A DNA stretch of 64,000 nucleotides from Chiua virens (taxonomy: Eukaryota > Basidiomycota > Agaricomycetes > Boletales > Boletaceae), in assembly GCA_019787685.1 (NCBI GenBank), contig JAHNUO010000020.1, positions 124,001 through 188,000 of the forward strand, given 5' to 3'. Of the stretch, positions 1 through 10,379 are shown piece after piece. The position numbers were made by a program, and so were the translations under genes. Each line of letters starts with the position of its first letter. The stretch's first letter is position 1. The notes under the pieces were generated by a model that saw nothing but the letters and a program-made list of their open reading frames with translations, did no database searches and had not been told where the DNA came from.

Positions 1-1698
1 TCAGTGCGGTCGAAGAAAGCGTTGCAAAGCCGACCTGATGGCGGACTATATCTGAATACCGAATACACGTTTTTCTGCAACCACATTCGGAATTAGCCCA
101 AACCGAAAGGATTTTAAAAAAAACAAAGTGCGCTCACCAGGAACGTGTCACCGACGATCCAACTAGGTGTGCCGCCACTAGTATCCAGCGCAAAAAATGC
201 GCCGACACATGTGTTCTGACCAATCTGGGTAAGCTTGAAGTCGCCCGGGCTGATGGGCCAACTCTGTCCGCCAAACGTCATCGTGACGCTGACCTGAGTG
301 TTGCACGCTATCATCGCAGAACTCGAGTAAACAAACACTCGTGGATGTGCACGAGCGGGAGAAGCTTACGGTAGAGCCAGAAGTTTTGCCAATTACCGGT
401 ACCAGCTTGAGAACCAGGAATCTGCGAGTAGAAAGTTCTGGATACTTTTGGAAGGACCGGCAACGAGTGTGGTTCCTGTGTCGATCGCAGCCAAGGAAGC
501 GGATCCCGAGGGGAGCGAAACACCATTTCCATTTACTGTTAGCTCTATAATGTCAACATTAGCAACGGCATCATCGTGAAATGACGAGATCCTTACGAGT
601 AAGGGAGAGTGTCCAATATCCTGGCGTGTTCACCAGGTTTTGATAGTCAATGCTCCCTGTGTAGAGGCTCGAGTTGACAAATCCTACGAAGTGAGTAATT
701 ACGGGGCCATACTGACCATATACAAACAAACTGAACTTACCCATCGTGAAGCTTCCTCCCGGCTCCAACGTCCGAGCACTCGAATCGTTGAGAAATCTGA
801 GGAGCATGACCTAAATACGCTTGACGCACGCGCATTGAACGAAACACGCACCGTGTAAGCTGGAACGCCATTACAGGGTCTTTCCAAGCACCCTGACTGG
901 CCAAGGTTTGCCAAAGCGGTGGCGCCTTTGTATTAGCAATAGATTGCCAACCCAAACCTAGTAAACCAGAGACTGGGCTTATCACTAGGCCGTCTGTAAG
1001 GTGCGTGATGGCGCCAAACGTCTGATCATTGACAGAAAATCCTGCCATCTGAACCACGTCAGTATACAGGTACCCGGCGACTTCGCCACTCCCGTAAGCC
1101 GCCGAAAACGGCTCCGAGAGGTTCCGGGAGGATGATGACGACGAGGGATTGTAGGTAGCGTCACTGCTGATACAACTCCCATCACAGCCGACTGCTCGTT
1201 GTCCATAAATCTCTGGCAGAAAAGCGTGAGCACGAGCGGCACAGATATGGATGAACCACTGACGATGAACCGGTGTCGAGAACGACATAGAACGACCGGG
1301 GCGGAGTTCCGATAGCAAGGGATCCAAAGTAGCTGTTGACACACGTGAGAAATATAGCGGGCGAACCAATGCCGATTACTTACCTTGTGTCAGAATTCTG
1401 GTTGGTCATTCTGTGCGGATGGCTCAGTGTGTACAACGTGCGGAAGGGGTGAATCATACAGATTTGTTCCCGAACTTGCTGAACTTCTCTTTCTAGAAGA
1501 AGAGACGTCGTATTTGGCTTCAAGTGCTTCGCGTTGGGTCTTGGCCCAAGCACCCCAGTCTTCGACAGAGCGGCGAGTCGGTGGTCGTCGGGTGAGCGTG
1601 ATGGACTGACCGCCGGTCCGTGAGGAATCGGGAACAGCGAAAGCAGTCGGAAGAGAGCAAAACAGAACCGAAAGAATGAACGACGACGAATAGAACAT
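1..1698 (-). CDS. Secreted pepsin-like aspartic protease (A1 family), 3' end cut by window
   Basis: Secreted endopeptidase using two catalytic aspartates. The start at 1698 opens a hydrophobic signal peptide (MFYSSSFILSVLFCSLP...), then a propeptide. After an intron come the first active-site motif DTGSS near 1270, the disulfide segment GCDGSC, the flap-type AYGSGEV, GLLGLGW, and the second active site DTGTTL near 500. The C-terminal GDTFL-KNVYSVFRYSPPS runs into the window edge. Introns end or begin near 1379, 870, 720, 400 and 115. The frame breaks at 1410-1411 (Gln CAG/CAA), 445-446 (Ile/Val) and 35-36 (Ser TCA/TCG), each explained by two alleles of a transition written in tandem. A further break right after the first DTGSS (about 1268) is either a TC(A/G) pair or a 2-base loss in the usual DTGSSxxW context. 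Family assignment is firm; the substrate is unknown. Confidence 0.9.
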
Positions 1699-2108
1699 CT
1701 TGTATCTTGCGCGTCGAGAAGTAGGATGAGTATTTGGGGAGTATTTGAACTGGGTGCGAACAGGGGCTCCTCCGAGGGTACCAAGTCAAGGGGACCTTGC
1801 TCGGCGAGTCTAAGCACCCAAGATGGGCCGAATTGGGAGGAAGTTTCAATCCAGCCCACTTGAAGTTGGAGGCGGCTCCACCGTTGAAAAGTTCTTGGTC
1901 GGTGATGAGCCGGATATTGAATCGGACTGCTTCGTAAACGAGTTCACGTTGACCGTCAGACGGGCTTGTTCGGTTCCCTGAAAACAATGTAGGAACGGCT
2001 AGCATCATTGAGAACAAGGTTTGAGTCTTCAGGGCGTCTCGGGTACGTCACGTCCGCGCGGAATACTCAGCTGGGGGCCGCGCCGGGAATCCGAGTCTCC
2101 GCCATGAT
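1699..2108. other. Intergenic, aspartic protease promoter
   Basis: About 410 bases between the protease start and the methyltransferase stop, both on the minus strand. No conserved protein is visible. It should contain the protease promoter and the methyltransferase 3' end. Confidence 0.5.
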
Positions 2109-3275
2109 TCAATCGAGATGCTTTCGTCCAGCCCATACAGCAAAGTGTGCATCCAGTAAACCTTCAACTCGTGTGATCTCCCATCGTGCACTACACTTCG
2201 ACCACAGATCCAAGAACTCCCGTATTACATCCTCCTGTCTCAGCTCCGCCACCACCAGAACCCATGTCCGTCCTGGAGTTGAAACCGTATCTATGGTATC
2301 AACAAGAGCGGGAAGAAGGGACGGATTATATATACAGTCGACGGCAAGAACTAAATCCCATGCAATGCGTTCGTTGCATGCAGTTTCAGCGGCCATACCG
2401 GCCTTTGGGCTGGGGCAATAACGTGCTCGTGTTGTGCCAAGTGGAAGAGAAGCAAGCACGAGCCAATCCAATTCATCCACTGTGACGTTCGACCTTGAAT
2501 TTCCAAGAGGCCTGTCCTGCCGTTCGGTGGAATTCAACGAAACATTTTTTCGAATGAGTGGTAAGAGAGGTTCGACGTCAGTGATAGTACAAGTGCGGAC
2601 CAAGCCCGCCAGCACAAGACCGAGAAGTCCTGTGCCCGCTCTTGATGGGGAACATATTCAATCACAGACCGACTCGTTCGAAAAGATATCATGACGCTCA
2701 CCCTAGTTCGAGGCAATGAGATTCTGCCAACCGCTCTCGGTTAAGAAGAGGTAACTCAGGCTGGGGGGGAAAGAAATAGTGCTGTAGGAGAACTTTTGCC
2801 AGCTGTGTGCTGTTTGACAAAATAGAACCAAGTCACGATCAAAGAGAGAGTGGTGTTGCTCAACCTCACCTTGCTCGCCAGACCACGCTGCCCGTATCCC
2901 CATTCCTGCTGCGCAATGCTGTGGGGTCCTGTGCGATCTCAACCTCAACAACCCTCATCAAACTTCCATCTGTATCCCTCTTTCGCGAATGCTTCGCTTG
3001 CTTTGTGGGCTGCGTGGGAGTCGGAGCCGAGGATGGCGGTCGAAGTTCAAACTGGATCGTCAGAGAACCTTTCCGAGAATCGAGGTAGCCCAATCCGTGG
3101 TAACCATCCGGGCCGACGAGACTTGTTTTCGTTTGATTGAGTGCCGAGTAGAGAAGGAAGACCTTTGGTCAGGTCAGCGCCCAAGACTCAGGTCGATGGC
3201 TTGAAGGGTACGTACCTCTTCATCCGCATCACTGATTGCTGAGCTATTAACGGGAAGGTTAACGAGAGGTTCCAT
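2109..3275 (-). CDS. Putative protein-lysine N-methyltransferase, methyltransferase family 16 (METTL21/EFM6-like)
   Basis: SAM-dependent methyltransferase, probably modifying a lysine on a translation factor or chaperone (family inference). The start MEPLVNLPVNSS lies at 3275. Later segments read GLGYLDSRKGSLTIQFEL, then VVWRASTQLAKVLLQHYFF, which is the family's 'W...' helix. SAM motif I is LELGAGTGLLGLVLAGLV, assembled across an intron. It continues with DVEPLLPLIRKN (motif II) and LVLAVDCIYNPSL, the 'D-x-x-Y' post-II motif. The stop is at 2109. Choosing acceptor sites that keep frame gives four exons. One tandem allele pair, TC(T/C) for Ser at 3118-3119, restores frame at the start of exon 2. 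It is transcribed divergently from the MFS gene. The exact subfamily (EFM6, METTL21D, other) is not resolved. Confidence 0.82.
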
Positions 3276-3531
3276 CTTCCGTCACGATCAGCACGGACGA
3301 TCGCAGAGTGAAGCTAGTGAAGCGTGGCAGATAACCCTTCTAATAAGAGTAGTTTCGTACAGATTTGTGCTGGCAATCGTGCCCACGACAAGCTATTAAT
3401 TCCGACGACCGATGATACGGACAAATCGATTTTCCATCGGTTTCAGTTAATATGTAGAGCGGTGAGTCAAATTTACTACATATATTACGAGAACTTTTCA
3501 ACCCCACTTCACCTTAGTCGGATCCACCATC
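3276..3531. promoter_or_regulatory. Divergent promoter region between methyltransferase and MFS transporter
   Basis: 256 bases separate two divergent start codons (3275 minus, 3532 plus), so both promoters must lie here or overlap the first exons. An AT-rich stretch with 'tactacatatatta' near 3473-3487 sits about 45-60 bases before the MFS start and could serve as its TATA-like element. No other motif is recognised. Confidence 0.5.
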
Positions 3532-5324
3532 ATGCCTCAGATAGACGAGGAGACCCCGCTTTTGAGTGATCAGATTCACAATGCCCCACAGACCGTTAAA
3601 AAAAAGCAGAGGACACCGCTTCCTTGGCGTCAATTTTCCATTTTGTTATTGGTTCAAGTTTCAGAACCGATCACTTCCCAGGTCATAGCGCCATTTCTCC
3701 CCCAGGTACGAGTCCAACACGCTTTATCCTTTACGAACTCTTTAAATTTGTCTTCCATGTAGTTGATAAGGGATATCGGCGTTACTGATGGCGAAGACTC
3801 TCGCGTTGGATATTATGTCGGACTCTTGGTGTGTTCTTAAATCCAAGTTCACTGCTTTCCTCTGACTTCTCAACTCACCAATGTCAGCATTCATTATTCT
3901 TTTTGACCGAAGCATGCACAATATACCATTGGAGCCGTATATCAGACCATATAGGTCGCAGACCTGTGCTTTTAACGGGCCTCTTTGGGTTGTCGGCATC
4001 GATGTGGTGCTTCGGCTTATCTAAAACGTTCTCGAGTCTCGTCGTCAGGTAAGAACGGTCGGATCTACCTTCTCTTGAGATGCTGACGGAGCCTTCAAGT
4101 CGGTGTCTTAATGGTGCTCTAAACGGAAACATCGGTGTAATGAAAAGCATGACGATCGAGATTACCTGACCCGACGAATATCGCTCTGGCTTATGCCGTT
4201 TTACCGCTCACTTGGTCCTATTGGTACAACGCTAGGGTTTGTGTCATTATCATTGTACCTCCATCTTTTCTGAGTAAACTCCAAGTCCCCTTATTGGCGG
4301 GACTCTGGCTAGGCCAGCGGAAAGATTCCCAAGGATCTTTGGTAATTCCGCATTCCTCAAGGAATACCCGTACTTCCTACCTTGCTCGATTTCGACGACG
4401 GTCACGGTACTATCGTGGTTCATTACTTTCTTTTTTCTGAAAGAGGTGTGTTCAGTATAAAGCAGGGTGATTGGCACTCATCGTTTTCATCTAGACTACC
4501 AAACCTCGGATGACGCCAAGGCAGTACTTTTTCGGTGGAACGACCAAGGGCGCCAAACCCTGTGCGGATTCGTTGATCCATGAGGTCCCACAAAACGATC
4601 AAGCAGCGGAAGAAATGAACAAGCCACTTCCATTCCGTTCCTTGCTTAGTTCGTTCCGTTCTAGTTGCAGCTGGAAGTTATGCGACATTCGCCCTCATCG
4701 AGATAGCATTTCGTGCAATTCTTCCTGTCTATTATGCGATGCCCATTGAAATGGGTGGTCTCAATCTTCAGCCACCCACAATTGGGGTCATCTTAGCGGT
4801 TTTTGGGATATCCGGTGCTCTCCTTCAGTTGTTATTCTTCCCGCCCATGCACGACTGGCTGGGTGCAAAAAACACGTTCTTGGTGGCTGTTTCTTTGTCT
4901 TTCCCTATGATTGCCTTGTTTCCGGTAATAAACGCAGTGGCACGCGTTTACGGTATTGGCTCCTTCGTTTGGCTCCTGGTAGGACTCCAAATGACCTTGT
5001 TAATATTTGCATGCTTTGCTTTCCGTAAGTCAGTTTGTTATGATAAGGTGACCGATCTGATAGACCGCTCTGTCAGCCATCTCTTTCATATACATCAGTG
5101 CTGCCGCACCGAACAAGGCGTCGATTGGTGCCACGAACGGCATCGCCCAAATGATCGTCTCTCTGATGCGTGCTATCGGACCTGCGACCGTCAACTCTGC
5201 ATTTTCGCTTGGCATCGAGAAAAATATCATGGGGGGTTACTTTGCGTATTGGGTGATGGCGGCCATGGCTGGGTTAACGCTGTGGGTAGGTTATTTGTTA
5301 CCCAGAAAATTGTGGAAGGAATGA
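3532..5324 (+). CDS. Major facilitator superfamily transporter (12-TM, fungal ZIFL/DHA1-like)
   Basis: Plasma-membrane or vacuolar proton-coupled transporter; substrate not predictable. It starts MPQIDEETPLLSD, a dileucine-containing N-terminus typical of this fungal MFS group. TM1 is FSILLLVQVSEPITSQVIAPFLP. The signature loop between TM2 and TM3 is WSRISDHIGRRPVLL. Later segments read PLIGGTLARPAERFP, FGISGALLQLLFFPPMHDWLG, and an end AAMAGLTLWVGYLLPRKLWKE. At least five introns are visible. Three single-base frame breaks match tandem alleles: Thr AC(C/T) at 4166-4167, Ser TC(C/T) at 4218-4219, and Leu (C/T)TA at 4645-4646, a first-position synonymous pair. With these read as one base the protein is full length. 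Confidence 0.88.
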
Positions 5325-5456
5325 GCGTAGTGCCGACGGGTTCAGGGGTTATTTGTACATATTTGGCCACTGGATTATTCAGACTCAGCTTAGACACTTG
5401 CGAGTCATTCATTTGCCGTCGAATGACTTTCTCTTTAACCACCACCACCCTCTGTC

Positions 5457-8400
5457 ATGTCTGATTCACCAAGACTCGTCGACTCTTTCACCGTGTCAAA
5501 GGAGATTTTGCAAGAGTTTGCAGACCTTGCAGAGGAGGAAGACGTCGACCCTTTTGCCGAAACAGCCTCGAAACGTCAAATTGCGTCGAGACAGTCGGAC
5601 TATCACAACCGTCGCTTTAATCGAGTCGCGCAAGAAAGTGCAGATGTGTTCAAGCATGCTGAAGAGGGCACGGAAGGTCGAAGGAGGGTATAAGGATGCA
5701 ATGAGGCTAGCTCGTTTGGAGCAGGAGGAGGTGCGTGTGCGGAGGGCGATCGAGGAAAAGGAGAGAGTGGAGAGGGAGGAGGGAAAGATGAAGATGGATT
5801 TGGACAAGACGCCTCCGGCTGCTGAGCTTCAAGACTGTCGCTATGGAGCTCGCCGCTGCGAAAGAGCTCGCCGAGGCTAGGGAACGGGACCGAGAAGCAG
5901 CAGGAGCGAAGCGGAAACGGAGATGGGACGTCTCTGAGCCCACGGACGAGAACTGTTGACCCCAACAAGCCTGAAGGGACGAAGGAAGAACCGCCCAAGA
6001 AACGGACGGTCCCGTTGGGACGCGCCTCCTTCGGAGAACATTGCCTCCGTCGCCGAAACTCCCAGACGTTCGCGTTGGGATCAAGCTGCTGTCATTCCCG
6101 ATGTGCCTATGACCCAAATTATCATGAATGCGCCCGGTATTATGCACGAGGACAAGCACAACCGTTACCTTGCGGATGAAGAACTGGACGCTATTCTGCC
6201 GGCCACAGGGTACGTCATTGTTACTCCTCCGCCAGGCTATGCGCCGATGGTTGCCCCTCGCAAGTTGATGGCAACGCCTGTTACTGAAGTTGGGGGTTTC
6301 CACATACAAGAGTCGTCTGACGCTGCTGCTATTGCCGCAGGCTGCGGGTCTTGCACCTGAGCTACCTACCGAGATTCCAGGAGTCGGGAACCTTGCCTTC
6401 TTCAAGCCGGAGGATGCGCAGTATTTCGCAAAAATTCTCAAAGAGGAGGACGAGACTGAGCTTTCAGTAGATGAAATGAAGGAACGCAAAATCATGCGGC
6501 TTCTGTTGAAGATCAAGAACGGTACTCCACCTGTCAGAAAAACTGCTCTTCGTCAGATCACAGACAAAGCTCGCGAGTTTGGCGCCGCGCCTCTCTTTGA
6601 TAAAATCCTCCCGCTACTTATGGAGCGTACACTAGAAGACCAAGAACGGCATCTGTTGGTCAAGGTCATCGACCGTGTCTTGTATAAACTTGACGACCTA
6701 GTCCGCCCTTACGTACACAAGATCCTAGTCGTCATCGAACCTCTGCTCATCGACGAAGATTACTATGCCCGTGTCGAAGGGCGTGAAATCATATCCAACC
6801 TCTCAAAAGCAGCCGGTCTTGCTCATATGATCTCCACCATGCGTCCCGATATCGACCACGCTGATGAATACGTTCGCAATACGACCGCCCGTGCATTCTC
6901 TGTCGTTGCATCCGCTCTTGGTATCCCTTCGTTACTCCCCTTCCTCAAGGCCGTCTGTCGCAGTAAAAAGTCGTGGCAGGCGCGTCATACCGGTATTCGA
7001 ATCGTTCAACAGATTGCCATCATGATGGGCTGCGCCGTGCTCCCCCATCTACGAAACCTCGTTGGTTGTATTGCCCACGGACTCACGGATGAGCAGCAGA
7101 AAGTGCGCACGATGACAGCTCTTGGTCTCGCTGCCTTGGCCGAAGCCGCAGCACCTTATGGTATCGAATCTTTCGATGAGGTACTCAAACCTCTTTGGCT
7201 CGGTATCCGTCTTCACCGTGGCAAGGGTCTCGCCGCCTTCCTGAAGGCAATCGGCTTCATTATCCCCCTTATGGACCCTGAATACGCCTCTACTATACCA
7301 AGGAAGTTACTGTCATCCTCATTCGTGAATTCCAGACATCCGACGAAGAGATGAAGAAGATCGTCCTAAAAGTGGTCAAGCAATGCGCTGCTACGGAGGG
7401 TGTTACGGCGCAGTACATTAAACAAGATATCCTCCCCGACTTCTTCAAGTCATTCTGGGTCCGCCGCATGGCCTTGGATAGGCGCAACTATCGCCAGGTT
7501 GTGGAAACTACCGTGGAACTTGCTCAAAAATCAGGGGTTTCAGAGATCGTTGGAAGGATAGTGAACGAGTTGAAGGACGAGGCAGAGCCATACCGGAAGA
7601 TGGTCATGGAAACTATCACCAAGGTTGTCGCCACACTCGGTGCCTCGGACATTGACGAACGTCTCGAGGTTCGTTTGGTAGACGGGATCATCTACTCTTT
7701 CCAGGAGCAGACCACGGAAGATCAAGTCATGCTGGACGGCTTCGGTACTGTTGTCAACGCTCTCGGCATCCGCGTCAAGCCATATCTCACTCAGATCGTG
7801 TCCACCATCCTTTGGCGTCTTAACAACAAGAGCGCTAAAGTCCGTCAGCAGGCAGCTGACCTCACTACACGACTCGCCGTGGTCATCAAGCAGTGCGGGG
7901 AAGACCAGCTTTTGAGCAAGCTGGGTCTTGTCCTGTTTGAGCAGCTTGGTGAAGAGTACCCCGACACGCTCGGTAGTATTATTGCTGCTGAGGGTGCGAT
8001 CGCTAATGTCGTTGGTATGACCCAGATGAACCCGCCAGGTTAAAGATCTCCGTGAGTACTTGATGAGATTCGATACTTCCTAGCTAACTTTATTTCGTTC
8101 AGTGCCCCGAATGACGCCAATTCTCCGTAACCGACACGAAAAAGTGCAAGAAGCCTCGATCAACTTAATTGGTCGTATTGGTAGGGTCTCCTCTGTCTTG
8201 TTAGCATCGCAATGTTGACGCGTATTTTCAGCTGATCGCGGGGCTGAATTTGTTCCTGCACGAGAATGGATGCGTATTTGTTTCGAGCTTCTGGACCTCT
8301 TGAAGGCACACAAGAAGGGTATCCGGCGAGCCTGCGGTCAACTCGTTCGGTTATATTGCGAAGAGTTTAGGGTCCCCAAGACGTTCTTTCGGTTCTCCTC

Positions 8401-9144
8401 ACCAACCTCCGTGTACAAGAACGTCAAAGTCGCGTCTGTAGTACTGTCGCGATCGCCATTGTAGCTGAGACTTGCGGACGTAAGCAGTTTACCCTTTCGA
8501 CGAAAGTTCCCTGACGTTGACGCCTACTTTTTCTAGCTTTCACTTGTATCCCCGCCATCCTTAACGAATACCGTACTGCGGAGCTCAACGTACGGACCGG
8601 TTGTCTTAAGGCGCTGACCTTCGTATTTGAATATGTCGGTCCACAATCTGCGTACTACGTCGACTCGGTAGTCACAATGCTAGAAGACTGCGCTGACAGA
8701 CCGTGATCTCGTCCACCGTCAAACAGCAAGTGTCATCGTCAAACATTTGGCTCTTGGGGTGGCGGGTCTTGGCTGTGAAGACTCGATGCTCCATCTGATG
8801 AACCTTGTATGGCCCAACTGTTTCGAGACCTCACCACACGTCATTGGTGCAGTCATGGAAGCCGTCGAAGCGATGCGCGTGACGTTGGGCCCTGGCGTTC
8901 TTCTGAGCTATACACTTCAAGGCTTATTCCATCCTGCGCGGAAAGTTCGCGAGGTACGTGGTGCTCAATCGTCTGTTCCCAGTGTCATCGCTCACTATGT
9001 TCCTGTCTCTAGGTCTACTGGCGTGTCTATAACTCGCTGTATCTCGGCGCTTCAGATGCCATGGTGCCGTTCTATCCTGATCTGGGCGAACTGAGCGAGG
9101 GACAAAATATATATGACCGTCACCCGTTGCAGATGTTTGTGTGA
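5457..9144 (+). CDS. SF3B1: Splicing factor 3B subunit 1 (SF3B1/Hsh155/Sap155), HEAT-repeat U2 snRNP protein
   Basis: Essential nuclear spliceosome subunit that holds the U2 snRNA-branch-site duplex. It starts [18 protein letters not shown]. The N-terminal region carries the repeated RWD motifs ([28 protein letters not shown]) used to bind partners. HEAT repeats run from about 6360 to the end, including [32 protein letters not shown] core, [23 protein letters not shown] and [14 protein letters not shown]. The end is DRHPLQMFV, matching the family terminus. Introns lie at 8052-8102, 8181-8231, 8480-8536 and 8954-9012. Nine extra-base frame breaks are all synonymous transition pairs: 5675-76, 5829-30, 5953-54, 6005-06, 6339-40, 8037-38, 8332-33, 8369-70 and 8688-89. 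One further break at 7290 looks like a one-base loss. I treat the gene as functional because all residues between breaks are conserved. Confidence 0.96.
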
Positions 9145-10379
9145 TGCACGTATGTACGCTGTATAGGTCGTAGTTACTTATTCTCACTAGTATTGTAATT
9201 GCATTTTGTATGTCAATTCGTGATCCTGGTCACTTGGCAAGATCGAGCGCACAAGTGCTCGGATTGGTGAATGTTAACCATGAGATCTCTAAGGCCTTCG
9301 CCAAATCCAAAACCAAGTGCTAGGACTGGCCCTGAGGCAGAACATGATGTGATTCTTCCCCATTCCCGAAACAAGTTTATAAATACACTAGTGTCAAAGC
9401 TCGACAGACTGTAATCATGTTCCTCATCGGGGCAACTTGAACGTGGCGACGTTTCCGTCCTCGAGCGCTCCGAAGGAGGCCATGTCTGACGTGCATGGTA
9501 CTGCTGCGCAGCAACACGAAAGGCAGGCCTGCCACGTTGAACTCGGCCATTTTGACGACAATCGGGCGACACGAAACAGGCGCTGAATCCGGGGTCGAAC
9601 CAGTCCTTTGTTGTCTCGAGAAAAGTCGAATCAAAGTCGCTCGTAAAAGCGGACTCGCCGATACCAGAATGAGTGGACGTCATTCCGTCAGTAAAGTCAG
9701 TGGCGAAGACTGAGGGAAGAACGACGTGTCACGTGTCTATGTCTATCATGATGTATGATTATATCTGTAAATAACGTAGTGTCCGACAGCTCGCACACCT
9801 GAGGCACTGGCATCGCTACCGCCCAGGAAGGGGAATAGACGCGTCGTGAATTACGATCGGTTATCTCTCTATTGCACTTCAAGAATCAACTTCAAAATGG
9901 GTCAGTGCGTCAATGACTACCGGATTCATTGTAAGTCACCTTTCAAGCTTTCTAATCAAGCAGCATACCAACATGATCTGAGTCGTAAGGAATCCATCTG
10001 ACCGGCCTCACGTACGAGTGAGTCATGCAGATTGAATCCGACTCGGGAAGGGAGAATGAGATTCTAAGAGACTCGGATAAAGGATTGTGTCGCAGCGTAA
10101 AGGGTGGAGCCATCGTGGAGGTGAGCGTATATGGGTGGATACAAGGAGTAGCGTCCGTGGGCGTCCGTCTCGCTTGAAACACGAATTTTCCTCCGAACGT
10201 ACGCCGTTGAGAGATCCTCACTGGCAGTTTGATGGCTAGCCTAGGAACCAGCAGTGAAGGAACATCGCCGTAACAGAGGGTCAACGTATCAATCAGCTAA
10301 ATGCACCGTCATATTACTTATTCCTTACACTATGGGAGACCGGATACAATAATGATTTCACGCAGTCGCAAATTCTTTC
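9145..10379. other. Gene-poor stretch, no recognised product
   Basis: No conserved protein is identifiable on either strand. A minus-strand open frame at 9213-9683 (156 codons) and one at 9952-10284 (110 codons) have no recognisable motif. On the plus strand an ATG at 9898 (MGQCVNDYRIH) is followed at once by a consensus donor gtaagt, so a short or decayed spliced gene may start there; I could not find its next exon. Stops flank every candidate. Confidence 0.4.

Noticed and set aside
1520..2017. 165-codon minus-strand frame upstream of the aspartic protease
   Set aside because: No motif, and it overlaps the protease signal peptide exon in another frame.
5457..9144. SF3B1 as a pseudogene because of about ten frame breaks
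   Set aside because: Residues between breaks are fully conserved, introns and termini are intact, and nine breaks are synonymous tandem allele pairs. A dead copy would show missense and stop changes.
9213..9683. Minus-strand 156-codon frame downstream of SF3B1 as a gene
   Set aside because: No conserved motif and no supporting splice pattern; kept only as an unexplained stretch.
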